NCBI RefSeq assembly: GCF_900566085.1
Contig: NZ_UPHT01000099.1
Location: forward strand, 1 to 38,358
Reading direction: 5' to 3'
Length of the DNA stretch: 38,358 nt
Origin: Mycobacterium attenuatum
GTDB taxonomy: Bacteria; Actinomycetota; Actinomycetes; Mycobacteriales; Mycobacteriaceae
In this document: positions 1 to 10,792 of the stretch, one piece after another
Position numbering within the stretch: position 1 is the stretch's first letter
How the letters are laid out: the number at the start of each line of letters is the position of its first letter
Translations under genes and position numbers: made by a program
Notes under the pieces: generated by a model
The model's input: only the letters and a program-made list of their open reading frames with translations
The model's database searches: none
What the model was told of the DNA's origin: nothing

Positions 1-984
1 GCCCCACAGGTAGCCGCCGCGCCCGCCGCCGGCACCGGCCCCGCCCTGGCCTCCGGCGACGGTCCCGTTGCCGCCGTCACCGCCGCTACCGCCATGACCG
101 CCGGCACCGCCGGTGCCCAACAACCACCCGGCAGCACCGCCGGAACCGCCGGCACCACCGGTGACGCCCCCGGTGAACGACCTTCCGCTCGACCCGCCGT
201 CGCCGCCGGCGCCGCCGTTTCCGCTCAAAAAGCCCCCATGCCCGCCGTTACCACCGGCCGCGCCCGCCGTGGGCACGCCAAGACCTGCGCTGCCACCGGT
301 GCTACCAGCACCGCCATGACCCCACAGCCAGGCGTTGCCGCCAGCGCCGCCGGCACCGGCGATCGCGTTGGACGTACCCGCCCCGCCGGTGCCACCGGCA
401 CCGCCGCTACCGAACAGCCATCCGCCGTCGCCGCCCCGACCACCGGCGCCGGTGTTGGCGGCCGCGCCGCCGGCCCCGCCGTTGCCGATCAGCCCGGCGG
501 CACCGCCGTTGCCGCCGGCGGGATGACTGCCGTTTCCGGGTCCGCCCTCGCCGCCGTTGCCGAACAGCAAACCGCCGGCGCCACCGTCACGCCCCGAAGC
601 CCCGGGCGCCCCGTCGCCGATCAACGGCCGCCCCAACAGCGCCAGCGCGGGAGCGTTGACCAGGTCCAACAGACCTGCAACCGGCGACTGCAGCCCTGCC
701 GCGCTCATCGCCTCGACGCCGGAATACGAGCTGGCAGCCGCATTCAGGGCGAGCACGAACTGGTCATGAGCAACCGCCGCCCGGGCGCTCAAAGCCTGAA
801 AGCCATCGGCATGAGCGCTGAACAACGCGGCAAGGGCGGTGGAGATTTCGTCGGCGGCCGCGGCCAGCACGTTGCTGGTAGGTGCCGCCGCGACGGCACT
901 CGCCGTGGTGATGGTGGATCCGATGCCCGCCAACTCCGTTGCTGCGGCCGCCAGTTGCGAAGGCATCGCGACGACCAACGACAT
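1..984 (-). CDS. PE_PGRS family protein, 5' part only (PE_PGRS38-like)
   Basis: Gene runs off the left edge; 328 codons are present. It starts at ATG 984-982 behind a strong ribosome site (GGGGAGG, 6 nt upstream of the ATG). Residues about 1-95 form a PE domain: an alpha-helical, Ala-rich segment beginning [10 protein letters not shown], ending in YSGVE, which fits the YxxxD/E type VII secretion signal. After a short linker the protein becomes Gly-Ala-rich GGAGG-type repeats with GNGG and GGxGG triplets, the PGRS domain. Family knowledge: PE_PGRS proteins are exported by ESX-5 and sit at the cell surface; their molecular roles are mostly unsettled. It lies downstream of pbpB on the same strand with an 83-bp gap, matching the place of PE_PGRS38 (Rv2162c) in M. 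tuberculosis. Family assignment is certain; orthology is inferred from position. Confidence 0.93.
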   Translation of the reverse strand, partial: MSLVVAMPSQLAAAATELAGIGSTITTASAVAAAPTSNVLAAAADEISTALAALFSAHADGFQALSARAAVAHDQFVLALNAAASSYSGVEAMSAAGLQSPVAGLLDLVNAPALALLGRPLIGDGAPGASGRDGGAGGLLFGNGGEGGPGNGSHPAGGNGGAAGLIGNGGAGGAAANTGAGGRGGDGGWLFGSGGAGGTGGAGTSNAIAGAGGAGGNAWLWGHGGAGSTGGSAGLGVPTAGAAGGNGGHGGFLSGNGGAGGDGGSSGRSFTGGVTGGAGGSGGAAGWLLGTGGAGGHGGSGGDGGNGTVAGGQGGAGAGGGRGGYLWG

Positions 985-1067
985 CCGGTACCTCCCCACG
1001 GGTCAGCAAACGGATCGTATCGCGATCTCCACACCCCGTCGGGCGCTTTGGAACGACGCGGTTGGCC

Positions 1068-3125
1068 TCAAGTGGCCTGCAAGACCAGCGGCGGCCCCGG
1101 GTCTGGTGACAGCGGCACGTTCTCGCGTTGCATCAGCCAACCGGCGATGTTGTGGAACAGCGGGGCAGCCGAGTGGCCCGGGCTGCCGTCGGCGTTGCGC
1201 TCCGGATTGTCCATCATCAGCCCGATCACATATCGCGGACTGTCGACCGTGGCCATGCCGGCGAAGGTAATCCAGTACACGTTGTCGAAGTAGCATCCGC
1301 AGGCGGGGTTGATCTGTTGTGCGGTCCCGGTCTTGCCGGCCATCTGGTAACCGGGTACCGCAGCCGCGGGGCCGGTGCCCTGCTGGTAGCCCATCGGGTC
1401 CTGCTGCACGACGGCGCGCAGCATCTGGCGCACGGTCTGGGCCGTCTGCGCCGACACCACCCGGATGCCTTCGGGGCGCGGTTCCTCGGTGCGGGTGCCG
1501 TCGGCTGCGATGGTGGCCTTGATGATCCGCGGCGGTATTCGCACCCCGTCGTTGGCGATCGCCTGATACATGCCCGCCATCTGCAGCAGGGTCATCGAAA
1601 GACCTTGGCCGATAGGCAGATTCGAGAATGTGCTCCCCGACCACTGGTCAATGGGCGGCACCAGACCGGCACTCTCACCGGGCAGGCCCACACCGGTGCG
1701 CTGGCCCAGCCCGAACTTGCGGACCATGTCGTAGAAGCGCTCGGGACCCACGCGTTGCGCCAGCATCAGCGTGCCGACGTTCGACGATTTCCCGAACACG
1801 CCGGTCGTGGTGTAGGGCATTACGCCGTGCTCCCAGGCGTCGTGCACGCTGATCCCGCCCATCTCGATGGTGCCGGGAACCTGCAGCACCTCGTCGGGAT
1901 TGGACAGCCCGTACTCGATGACCGACGAGGCGGTGATCACCTTGTTCACCGATCCCGGTTCGAAGGGTGACGACACCGCCGGGTTGCCCAATTGTTTGTC
2001 GCCCTGCCGCCCGATGTCCTGGGATGGGTCGAACGTATTGTCGTTGGCCATGGCGAGCACTTCGCCGGTCTTGGCATCGAGCACCACCGCCGAGACGTTG
2101 TGGGCACCCGACAAATTCCTGGCCTGCTGCACCTGCTGCTGTACGTAGAACTGGATGTCGTTGTCGAGGGTGAGCTGGACGGTCGAACCGTGAACCGCCT
2201 TGTGCCGGTTGCGGTAGCTGCCGGGGATCACGACGCCGTCGGACCCGCGGTCGTAGGTGACCGAGCCGTCGGTTCCGGCCAGCACGGCGTCCATGGAGTC
2301 CTCCAGACCCAGCAGGCCGTGCCCGTCCCAATCGATGCCGCCGACGATATTGGCCGCCAGCGACCCGCCGGGGTACTGTCGCAAGTCCTGCCGCTCGAAG
2401 CCCACCTCGGGATACTTCTCCGAAATAGCGCTGGCAATCGCGGGGTCGACGGCACGTGCCAGGTACACGAACGACTCGTTGCTCTGCAGCTTCTTCAGCA
2501 CTGTCGCCGCGTCGGGCTTGTTGTTCAGCTTGCCCGCGATTTCCTTGGCAATATCCTTGAGCCGCTGTTGCGGGTCAGGGGCGGCGGGGGATTTCTTCTT
2601 GGCCTCCTCCAGCTGCTGGCGGACCCGTTTGGGCTGAAAGGTCAAGGCACGCGCCTGGATGGTGAACGCAAGCCGGTCGTTGCGGCGGTCAACAATAGCG
2701 CCGCGAACCGCCGGTTCGACGTCGGTGACCTTGAGCTGGCCGGCCGCCTGAGCGCGCAGGTTGGCGGCATGTGACACCTGCAAATAGAACAGCTGTGTCG
2801 CGGCGACCATCATCAAGGCGAAAATCACCGCGTTGCCGGCCCGATGCCGAAAGACGAACGACGCGCCTCGGATTGCCACTTCGGCTGCCTGACGGGTTCG
2901 CCGTTGCCGCGCCGGCCGGCCGGGCGCGGCCGTCTCGGCGCGCAGCGCGGCGCGGGTTTTGTCGGCGTCCTTGGCTTTACGGAATCGCTGGGGAGCCTGA
3001 GGCTCGTCGGCCCGGCGCTCGCTTGACTTCTTCGACCGCTTCGACTGCCGTGCGTCGACGGCTTGCTGACGTGTGCGGGGACCACCCGTCGACGGTCCCG
3101 AACGAGGGTGCCCGCCGCGGCTCAC
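1068..3125 (-). CDS. pbpB: Penicillin-binding protein PbpB (FtsI/PBP3), septal peptidoglycan transpeptidase
   Basis: Class B PBP of 685 residues that crosslinks septal peptidoglycan in the divisome. There is a basic cytoplasmic N-terminus (1-95), one membrane segment (about 98-116), a PBP dimer/pedestal domain (about 140-300) and a transpeptidase domain. Catalytic motifs are all present: SxxK with Ser392/Lys395 (GSVNK), SxN at 447-449 (KSSN) and KTG at 598-600 (GKTGTAQ). The start is GTG 3125-3123, overlapping the TGA of ftsL by 4 bp (GTGA), so the two are probably translationally coupled. Near-identity to remembered M. tuberculosis Rv2163c (679 aa) over the whole length supports the call. 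The gene is the fourth in the mraZ-rsmH-ftsL-pbpB order of the dcw cluster. In this genus a PE_PGRS gene, rather than murE, comes next. Confidence 0.97.
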   Translation of the reverse strand: MSRGGHPRSGPSTGGPRTRQQAVDARQSKRSKKSSERRADEPQAPQRFRKAKDADKTRAALRAETAAPGRPARQRRTRQAAEVAIRGASFVFRHRAGNAVIFALMMVAATQLFYLQVSHAANLRAQAAGQLKVTDVEPAVRGAIVDRRNDRLAFTIQARALTFQPKRVRQQLEEAKKKSPAAPDPQQRLKDIAKEIAGKLNNKPDAATVLKKLQSNESFVYLARAVDPAIASAISEKYPEVGFERQDLRQYPGGSLAANIVGGIDWDGHGLLGLEDSMDAVLAGTDGSVTYDRGSDGVVIPGSYRNRHKAVHGSTVQLTLDNDIQFYVQQQVQQARNLSGAHNVSAVVLDAKTGEVLAMANDNTFDPSQDIGRQGDKQLGNPAVSSPFEPGSVNKVITASSVIEYGLSNPDEVLQVPGTIEMGGISVHDAWEHGVMPYTTTGVFGKSSNVGTLMLAQRVGPERFYDMVRKFGLGQRTGVGLPGESAGLVPPIDQWSGSTFSNLPIGQGLSMTLLQMAGMYQAIANDGVRIPPRIIKATIAADGTRTEEPRPEGIRVVSAQTAQTVRQMLRAVVQQDPMGYQQGTGPAAAVPGYQMAGKTGTAQQINPACGCYFDNVYWITFAGMATVDSPRYVIGLMMDNPERNADGSPGHSAAPLFHNIAGWLMQRENVPLSPDPGPPLVLQAT

Positions 3126-4393
3126 CGTGGCCCCCCCGGCGCCGCCGGCAGTGATGGAGTCACCGGGCCGAACTGCTCGCCGTTGACCGACACCGGTGGT
3201 GCAGCCGTCGGTGGCGGAGCCGCCACGATCGCCGGAGGCGCCGGCGCCACCGGCGCTACAGGGGCCAGGGGGGCTGTCGGAGCCTGCGGCACGCCGGGAG
3301 CGACCAGCGCCGGCGGCACGATGCCCGCATGCAGCGGTACCGGAACCCCTGTCGGCGCAGGCGCCGGTACCACAGCCGGGCCGGGCAGCTGGACCGGCGC
3401 GGAAGGCGCAGAGCCTGCGGGTGCGGGCTGCTGACCGGGTAACGGCGGCTGTCCCGGCACTCCCAGCGCCTGGCCCGGCACTCCCGGCACTTGGCCCGGC
3501 ACCTGTTCCGGCACTCCCGGCAGTTGACCCGGCAACTGGTTGGTGTCGGCGCCCAGCGTCGCCGCGCCGTCCGGAGTGCGCGGCAGCAACTGCGGCCCGG
3601 ACCGCGCGGGCGGGGCAGGGTCACCGGGGCCCGGCATGACCCGAACCGGAACCTCGGGAGGAACCACCGGAGGTTTCGGCGGCGCGGGCGGACCTTCCTC
3701 CGGCAGCTTCGTGTTCAGCGGAGGCGGCGGAACGCCGTCGGCCGGCTTGGGGGTTCCCACCACCACCCAATTGCCGTCGGGCGCCTGAACCAAGTGGGCG
3801 GTGTCCCTGGTCGGGATCATGCCCTGCTTGCGCGCCGCCTCTGCCAGCGCTGGCGCAGACTCGGCCTCGCGAACATCGCGCTCCAGCGACTCCTTCTGCT
3901 GCTGCAATATCCGGGTCCGTTCCCGGGCGTGACTCAGCTGATACGACCGCTCGGCGGCATCGGTGGACAGCCACAGCGTGAGCGCGAGACCGACCCCGAG
4001 TGAACCGATCACCAAGACCACAAATGGGACCTTGCTCAGCAAGGTGCGGGGCCGCAGGTCGACCGACATCAGCCTGGTCGCCAACCGCTCGCTCAACTTA
4101 GGACGTACTACTTTGGGCGCCTTGGCTTTTCGAGCCTTGGCGCGAGCCTTGGCCTGACCGGTGTTCTTGGGCCGGGCCGGACGTTCCACGGGCCGGGGAA
4201 TCGGGCTGGTCTGCGGTCCAGACTTCGGCATGCGCGCTTCGGGGTGCGGCGCACTGGTTTTGGCCACCCGTCCGCGACGCGACGCGGAGTCGGCCGCCGC
4301 GCGCCGGCTGGTTGGGGCGGAACGATCACTACCGCCGCGACGTTCGCTGCCGCGGCGGTTCGCCGGGACCCGAGCTTCGCGCTTCGTCTTCAT
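3122..4393 (-). CDS. ftsL: FtsL-like divisome membrane protein with long proline-rich tail (Rv2164c-like)
   Basis: Bitopic protein of 423 residues. A long, very basic Ala/Arg/Lys-rich cytoplasmic region (1-120) is followed by one membrane helix (about 122-142), a short extracytoplasmic coiled coil (about 146-180, [17 protein letters not shown]) and a proline-rich tail (about 215-423) with recurring PGQ/PGVP units. Position between rsmH and the FtsI gene, plus TM-then-coiled-coil layout, is the classic signature of FtsL; the M. tuberculosis counterpart has been treated as FtsL. FtsL normally pairs with FtsB/FtsQ to activate septal synthesis. Start is ATG 4393, overlapping the rsmH stop (ATGA); the stop overlaps pbpB (GTGA). 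Typical FtsL proteins are about 100-120 residues, so the cytoplasmic head and Pro-rich tail are lineage additions. The tail is low complexity and probably varies in length. Confidence 0.85.
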   Translation of the reverse strand: MKTKREARVPANRRGSERRGGSDRSAPTSRRAAADSASRRGRVAKTSAPHPEARMPKSGPQTSPIPRPVERPARPKNTGQAKARAKARKAKAPKVVRPKLSERLATRLMSVDLRPRTLLSKVPFVVLVIGSLGVGLALTLWLSTDAAERSYQLSHARERTRILQQQKESLERDVREAESAPALAEAARKQGMIPTRDTAHLVQAPDGNWVVVGTPKPADGVPPPPLNTKLPEEGPPAPPKPPVVPPEVPVRVMPGPGDPAPPARSGPQLLPRTPDGAATLGADTNQLPGQLPGVPEQVPGQVPGVPGQALGVPGQPPLPGQQPAPAGSAPSAPVQLPGPAVVPAPAPTGVPVPLHAGIVPPALVAPGVPQAPTAPLAPVAPVAPAPPAIVAAPPPTAAPPVSVNGEQFGPVTPSLPAAPGGPR

Positions 4394-5556
4394 GAATCGC
4401 CCTTCCCGGTCGCCCGCCGCGGTTCTGCCTCGTGGTCAATGCGTTGCAACGCCCGCAACCGCACCGCGGTGCTGCGTGGATTGCTTTCCATTTCGGCCGC
4501 ATCCGCGCGTTCAGCGCCGTGGGTCAGCGACCGAAACCGCGGTCCGTGGCCGGGAAGCTCGATCGGGAGCCCGATCGGTGTTCTGGAGGCGACCGCGTCG
4601 GCGAACACCCGCTTGACGATTCGGTCCTCCAGCGACTGGTAGGCCATCACCACAATCCGTCCGCCAACGCAGAGTGCGGCCATCGCGGCGGGAAGAGCGC
4701 TGCGCAACGAATCCAGCTCCTCATTGACCGCGATCCGCAGAGCCTGGAAGGTGCGCTTGGCCGGATGCCCGCCGGTGCGCCGGGCCGCAGCCGGAATCGA
4801 CTGGTAGACAACGGCAACCAGTTCGGCAGTCGAGGTGAACGGCGTGTGGGCGCGCTGCCGGACAATACGCCCGGCGATGCGGCGGGCGAACCGCTCCTCA
4901 CCGTAACGGTGCAGAATATCGACCAGTGCGGCCTCGTCGTAGGTGTTGAGGATGTCGGCGGCTGTCCGCGGTAAGTCCGGGTCCATCCGCATGTCCAGCG
5001 GAGCGTCCTTGGCATAGGCGAAGCCGCGCGCGGCACGGTCGAGTTGCATCGACGAGACGCCCAGATCGAATAGCACGCCATCAATCGATTCGGCTGCGCC
5101 ATAACTGAATTCGGCCAATGCCGCCGCGAGACCGTCGTAGCGGGTGCGCACCAGGGCGATCCGCTCGGCGAAGGGCGCCAACCGATCCCGGGCAACGTCT
5201 AGTGCGCCGGGGTCGCGATCCAGCCCGATCAGCCGCAGGCCCGGCAACTCCCGAAGAAACCACTCCGCATGCCCGCCGGCGCCGAGGGTGGCATCGACCA
5301 ACACCGCCCCCGAGCCGTCCGGATGACGACGGGTCAGGGCCGGGGTTAGCAGCTCGACGCAACGCCGCGCCAGGACAGGCACATGACCGAAATCCCTTGT
5401 GCCCTCAGCCGCCACGACACCTCCCCGGGTGCAGCAATACCTGCCTGGCCACTGCCGCGTCCCTGCACCGAGGTCCCTGTCCGAAGGCGCGAACCTGGCG
5501 TCGGGGAAGTACGCCAGGGTCGGTTCGGGCAGAGACCACGGTGCACGGACATGCAC
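4390..5556 (-). CDS. rsmH: 16S rRNA (cytosine1402-N4)-methyltransferase RsmH (MraW)
   Basis: 388-residue class I SAM-dependent methyltransferase that N4-methylates C1402 of 16S rRNA in the P site. Diagnostic stretches are the motif I loop [26 protein letters not shown], the [19 protein letters not shown] block, DMRMDP, and the C-terminal [12 protein letters not shown] and [11 protein letters not shown] motifs. The reading frame is open further upstream, but the protein aligns with remembered M. tuberculosis Rv2165c from VRAPWSLPE onward. I therefore place the start at GTG 5556-5554, one base after the mraZ stop. The N-terminal 50 residues before [10 protein letters not shown] are a mycobacterial extension. 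The stop overlaps ftsL by 4 bp (ATGA). It is second gene of the dcw operon and presumably driven from the mraZ promoter. Confidence 0.95.
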   Translation of the reverse strand: MHVRAPWSLPEPTLAYFPDARFAPSDRDLGAGTRQWPGRYCCTRGGVVAAEGTRDFGHVPVLARRCVELLTPALTRRHPDGSGAVLVDATLGAGGHAEWFLRELPGLRLIGLDRDPGALDVARDRLAPFAERIALVRTRYDGLAAALAEFSYGAAESIDGVLFDLGVSSMQLDRAARGFAYAKDAPLDMRMDPDLPRTAADILNTYDEAALVDILHRYGEERFARRIAGRIVRQRAHTPFTSTAELVAVVYQSIPAAARRTGGHPAKRTFQALRIAVNEELDSLRSALPAAMAALCVGGRIVVMAYQSLEDRIVKRVFADAVASRTPIGLPIELPGHGPRFRSLTHGAERADAAEMESNPRSTAVRLRALQRIDHEAEPRRATGKGDS

Positions 5557-5557
5557 C

Positions 5558-5989
5558 TCAGAAGATGTCGCCGAGTGCTTCATCGCTGGCCGCGGAGAAG
5601 TTCTCTTCATGGAGTTGTTGGTAGTCGTGCCAAGCCTGGGCATCCCAGATCTCGAGGTAGTCGACCGCGCCGATCACCACGCAGTCCTTGGAAAGACCCG
5701 CGTAGCGGCGATGGTCGGCCGAAAGCGTGATCCGGCCCTGGCCGTCGGGGTGTTGCTCGTCGGTGCCGGCGGCAAGGTTGCGCAGGAACGCCCGTGCTTC
5801 GGGGTTGCTTCGCGGTGCCTTGCTCGCCCGGCGCGCCAACTGCTCGAACTCCGCTCTCGGGTAGACGGCGAGGCTGTGATCTTGGCTCTTGGTGACCATC
5901 AACCCCCCTGCCAACGCGTCGCGAAACTTTGCCGGCAGCGTCAGCCGCCCCTTGTCGTCGAGTTTGGGCGTGTAGGTGCCCAGAAACAC
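5558..5989 (-). CDS. mraZ: Transcriptional regulator MraZ
   Basis: 143-residue AbrB/SpoVT-like DNA-binding protein made of two swapped-hairpin repeats: [25 protein letters not shown] (first) and [19 protein letters not shown] (second). In other bacteria MraZ binds phased TGGGN repeats ahead of its own gene and represses the dcw operon. The start is GTG 5989-5987, preceded by AGGTGG 6 nt away. The open frame begins upstream at 6004, but MraZ proteins start at (M/V)FLGTYTP, and the 5 extra residues fall inside the ribosome site. It is the first gene of the dcw cluster, one base ahead of rsmH. The matching operator array lies directly upstream (6035-6069). Confidence 0.97.
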   Translation of the reverse strand: MFLGTYTPKLDDKGRLTLPAKFRDALAGGLMVTKSQDHSLAVYPRAEFEQLARRASKAPRSNPEARAFLRNLAAGTDEQHPDGQGRITLSADHRRYAGLSKDCVVIGAVDYLEIWDAQAWHDYQQLHEENFSAASDEALGDIF

Positions 5990-6034
5990 TAGGCCACCTC
6001 CCACCTAGAGCCGCTGCGCTCACCCAAACACTTC

Positions 6035-6069
6035 AGCCACCATACCCCACAATCCCCCACTTCGCCCCA
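6035..6069 (-). promoter_or_regulatory. MraZ box array and mraZ promoter
   Basis: Read on the minus strand, three perfect TGGGG pentamers start exactly 10 bp apart (6069-6065, 6059-6055, 6049-6045), followed by a degenerate fourth at the same phase (TGGCT, 6039-6035). Established MraZ operators are TGGGN repeats with 5-bp spacers, which is exactly this pattern. A TATGGT hexamer (6044-6039) inside the array fits a mycobacterial -10 element, giving a start near 6032 and a leader of about 43 nt. MraZ bound here would cover the promoter, consistent with autorepression. The first repeat also forms the right arm of an inverted repeat CCCCATCAATGGGG. The box assignment is visible in the sequence; the promoter position is inferred. 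Confidence 0.85.
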
Positions 6070-6198
6070 TTGATGGGGTGTCGGCACCTAATTTCTCCAT
6101 GAGTCTGTCGCGCCGGGCCGCCTGCAGGCCGTCGCACGGTCGCCATCGCGCCCACTCGTCCTGACAAAACTGCATTTCAGGAGGCAGAAAGTCGCAAA

Positions 6199-6225
6199 TG
6201 GGGCGCCAAGTGGGGCGTGGTGGGG
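6199..6225 (+). promoter_or_regulatory. Second TGGGG cluster, opposite orientation to the MraZ boxes
   Basis: On the plus strand TGGGG pentamers occur at 6199-6203, 6211-6215 and 6221-6225. The last two have the 10-bp spacing of MraZ boxes; the first is 12 bp away. The cluster faces the mraZ operator array about 130 bp away, but no plus-strand gene follows it for nearly 900 bp. It could be an auxiliary MraZ site that allows looping, or a chance cluster of G tracts. Pattern seen directly; function is inference. Confidence 0.4.
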
Positions 6226-6322
6226 CATGCGAAGGCCAGTGGATCACGACTGGGCCGCGGAATGGGCTCCGCGCCGTTACCCACCAATGGCGACTGCGGT
6301 GGCGCAAGGCCGGCGGCGCACG

Positions 6323-6352
6323 CAAAAAACGGGGCAGCCATCCGGCTGCCCC
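6323..6352 (-). terminator. Intrinsic terminator of the DUF3040 gene
   Basis: On the minus strand a perfect 9-bp GC-rich stem (GGGGCAGCC / GGCTGCCCC, 6352-6331) with a 4-nt loop is followed at once by GTTTTTTG (T tract at 6329-6324). This is a textbook L-shaped terminator, uncommon in mycobacteria. It sits 22 bp beyond the stop of the gene at 6374-6778 and insulates the mraZ promoter from it. Confidence 0.9.
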
Positions 6353-6373
6353 GTGACGTCTACGTTCGCGCGT

Positions 6374-6778
6374 CTACTCGTCGAAACGACGGCGGAACCG
6401 ATCCTCCATCCGGCTGGTGAATGAGCCCCCGACCCCTTTACCGCGACGCTGGCGAGGTCCCCCGGACGTCGGCCGAGAGTGATCCAGCCGACCCGGCAGC
6501 CGCGGGCCGGTGACCGCATACACGACGCCGCCGAACATCACGACAAATCCGAACACGCTGAGGATCGGAAAGGTTCCGATCATCGTGGCTTTGAATGCGA
6601 CCCCGGAAACCAGCATGGCCAGACCAATGACGAACAACGCCGCACCCTGCAAGCGCCGACGTGCCGTCGGTGCGCGAAAGCCCCCACCGCGGACACTCGA
6701 CGCGAACTTAGGGTCCTCGGCGTAGAGCGCGCTCTCGATCTGCTCAAGCATCCGCTGCTCATGATCGGAGAGTGGCAT
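6374..6778 (-). CDS. DUF3040 membrane protein (Rv2169c-like)
   Basis: 134-residue protein of the actinobacterial DUF3040 family, function unknown. The N-terminus has the family signature (MPLSDHEQRMLEQIESAL, then DPKFASSVR), predicted to be cytoplasmic. Two membrane helices follow (about 43-60 and 66-88), then a basic Arg-rich tail ending in RMEDRFRRRFDE. The start is ATG 6778 with GGAGGGACGA just upstream. It is a single-gene unit: a divergent acetyltransferase lies upstream and a strong intrinsic terminator downstream. The family is often found near the dcw cluster in actinobacteria, but I see no direct functional evidence. Confidence 0.9.
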   Translation of the reverse strand: MPLSDHEQRMLEQIESALYAEDPKFASSVRGGGFRAPTARRRLQGAALFVIGLAMLVSGVAFKATMIGTFPILSVFGFVVMFGGVVYAVTGPRLPGRLDHSRPTSGGPRQRRGKGVGGSFTSRMEDRFRRRFDE

Positions 6779-7112
6779 TCGTCCCTCCTTGCCGACAGAG
6801 TGTCACGTAACTACCGATAGCAACGCGGATGCCCGTTGTGGGGGCAACTAACTCAGATGATACGAGGTCATTCCCAGCCGTACCACTGATTCGCCGGCGA
6901 TTCTATCCCGGCCCCGCCCCGGCGCACGAATGTCCCCGATACCCATGTGGTGCAACTGGTCACAATCTCGATATCGCTGGCAAATCGCTTGCTGAGTGGC
7001 ACGTTGTCAGCCGGCATCTCGACGGATCCGTGAACCGCGGCCGCACTGGCCCGATCGCGTGGTCCGATACTGGTTGCTGGAGCACCGCACCGGATCATCG
7101 TGAGGAGGGCAC
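6779..7112. other. Divergent intergenic region, DUF3040 gene / GNAT gene
   Basis: 334 bp between two divergent starts. It must hold promoters for both genes, but I see no -35/-10 pair good enough to place. The ribosome sites are clear at both ends (GGAGGGACGA for the minus gene, GAGGAGGG for the plus gene). I see no RNA gene, IS remnant or repeat. The short minus-strand frame at 6868-7098 has no ribosome site and no recognisable product. Confidence 0.5.
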
Positions 7113-7748
7113 TTGGCGATATTCCTCATTGATCTGGCCCCCAGCGACATGGAACGCCGCCTCAGGGAGGCCCTGACCGTCTATGTCGACGCGATGCGCT
7201 ACCCCAGAGGCACCGAAAGCCAGCGGGCGGCCATGTGGCTGGAACACATCCGGCGGCAGGGCTGGAAGGCTGTCGGCGCCATCGAAGTAGCGGACCCCGA
7301 CGTGCCCGATCAGACGGCCAGCCCGGATGCCGACGACAACCGGTCGTCAGCGGCCGCCGACCTGAGCAACGCGCCGATGGTCGGCGTGGCCTACGGCTAC
7401 CCCGGCGCCCCCGGTCAGTGGTGGCAGCAACAGGTGGTCCTCGGGCTGCAGCGCAGCGGTTTTCCGCCGCAGGCGATCTCGAGGATTATGAGCAGTTATT
7501 TCGAATTGACTGAATTGCATATCCATCCCCGCGCCCAAGGCCGTGGCATCGGCGAGGCGCTGGCCCGCCGGCTGCTCGCGGGCCGGCAGGAGGACCACGT
7601 TCTACTGTCCACTCCGGAGACCAACGGCGAGGCCAACCGGGCGTGGCGGTTGTACCGGCGGTTGGGCTTCACCGACATCATCCGCGGCTACCACTTCGCC
7701 GGCGACCCCCGGGCGTTTGCGATCCTGGGCCGCGCGTTACCCCTGTAG
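7113..7748 (+). CDS. GNAT-family N-acetyltransferase (Rv2170-like)
   Basis: 211-residue GCN5-related acetyltransferase. The acetyl-CoA binding motif A is visible at about residues 145-160 (PRAQGRGIGEALARRLL), preceded by the beta4 strand ELTELHI and followed by the usual NRAWRLYRRLGF segment and a C-terminal FAILGR strand. The start is TTG 7113-7115 with GAGGAGGG 2-9 nt upstream; the protein then matches remembered Rv2170 from MAIFLIDL. A variable acidic loop (about 65-85, SPDADDN) is the main divergence. The M. tuberculosis protein has been reported to acetylate lysines of isocitrate dehydrogenase; I carry that over only as a possibility. The lppM gene follows on the same strand after 54 bp. 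Confidence 0.9.
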   Translation: MAIFLIDLAPSDMERRLREALTVYVDAMRYPRGTESQRAAMWLEHIRRQGWKAVGAIEVADPDVPDQTASPDADDNRSSAAADLSNAPMVGVAYGYPGAPGQWWQQQVVLGLQRSGFPPQAISRIMSSYFELTELHIHPRAQGRGIGEALARRLLAGRQEDHVLLSTPETNGEANRAWRLYRRLGFTDIIRGYHFAGDPRAFAILGRALPL

Positions 7749-7802
7749 ACCGACCGTGGACGGCTCGCCTAAGCGGCGCACCGGGTCTGGCACGATGACC
7801 TG

Positions 7803-8531
7803 GTGCGCGCCAGCCCTCCCTCGCTTCCAGCCCACAAGTCCCACATAGCCGGGACCCGACGGCGTCGCATGCTGGCCATCGCGATGCTGCTGATGCTGGT
7901 GCCGTTGGCGACCGGATGCCTTCGCGTCCGGGCGTCGATCACCATCTCTCCTGACGACTTGGTGTCCGGCGAGATCATCGCTGCGGCAAAACCGAAGAGC
8001 AACAAGGACACCGGTCCTCAACTCGACAGCAACAACCTGGCTTTCAGCCAGAAAGTGGCTGTCTCCAACTACGACAGCGACGGCTACGTGGGTTCCCAGG
8101 CGGTGTTCTCCGATTTGACGTTCGCGGAGTTGCCACAGCTGGCCAACATGAACTCCGATGCGGCCGGGGTGAACCTGTCGCTGCGCCGCAACGGCAATCT
8201 GGTGATTCTGGAGGGCCGGGTGGACCTGACCTCATTGACCGACGCGGACGCCGACGTCGAGTTGACCGTCGCGTTTCCCGGGACGGTGACCTCCACCAAC
8301 GGTGACCGCATCGAGCCCGAGGTGGTGCAGTGGAAGCTCAAGCCGGGCGTGGTAAGCACCATGAACGCTCAGGCCCGCTATACCGATCCCAACACCCGGT
8401 CATTCACCGCGGCCGGAATCTGGCTGGGCATCGCGTCGTTTTTGGCCGCGGGGGTGGTCGCGCTGCTGGCCTGGATCAGCCGGGACCGTTCCGCTCGGCT
8501 GACCGCCGCGGGCGACCAGCCGCCTGGTTAA
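7803..8531 (+). CDS. lppM: Lipoprotein LppM
   Basis: Predicted lipoprotein with a C-terminal membrane anchor. From GTG 7803 it has 242 residues. A signal sequence ends in the lipobox LATGC (Cys39), followed by a soluble beta-rich LppM domain (about 45-190) and one membrane helix near the C-terminus (about 198-222, then basic RDRSARL). An in-frame ATG at 7869 gives 220 residues with the lipobox Cys at 17, a signal peptide of more usual length; neither start has a good ribosome site, so the start is uncertain. In M. tuberculosis LppM has been linked to macrophage entry and phagosome control, and its domain has a lipid-binding fold. The stop is only 8 bp from that of the convergent gene. Confidence 0.9.
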   Translation: MRASPPSLPAHKSHIAGTRRRRMLAIAMLLMLVPLATGCLRVRASITISPDDLVSGEIIAAAKPKSNKDTGPQLDSNNLAFSQKVAVSNYDSDGYVGSQAVFSDLTFAELPQLANMNSDAAGVNLSLRRNGNLVILEGRVDLTSLTDADADVELTVAFPGTVTSTNGDRIEPEVVQWKLKPGVVSTMNAQARYTDPNTRSFTAAGIWLGIASFLAAGVVALLAWISRDRSARLTAAGDQPPG

Positions 8532-8539
8532 ACGGGTCG

Positions 8540-10788
<2,249 letters not shown>

Positions 10789-10792
10789 ACCG

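Larger units (their letters stand above)
5990..6373. other. Intergenic region between mraZ and the DUF3040 gene
   Basis: This 384-bp gap holds, from left to right, the mraZ leader and MraZ box array (6035-6069), a second set of TGGGG pentamers in the opposite orientation (6199-6225), and an intrinsic terminator for the DUF3040 gene (6323-6352). No convincing coding sequence is seen. A minus-strand open frame at 6020-6325 would run through the operators and ends with no ribosome site. In M. tuberculosis H37Rv, as I recall, this interval carries an IS6110 copy. Nothing here looks like an IS end or a target-site duplication, so the empty state is probably ancestral. Confidence 0.7.

Noticed and set aside
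94..1293. Long plus-strand ORF of 399 codons
   Set aside because: It is antisense to the PE_PGRS gene and the end of pbpB. The GC-rich GGX repeat reads open in several frames, and there is no ribosome site or recognisable domain.
6020..6325. 101-codon minus-strand ORF upstream of mraZ
   Set aside because: It covers both TGGGG clusters and the mraZ promoter, has no ribosome site, and its composition is unlike the neighbours.
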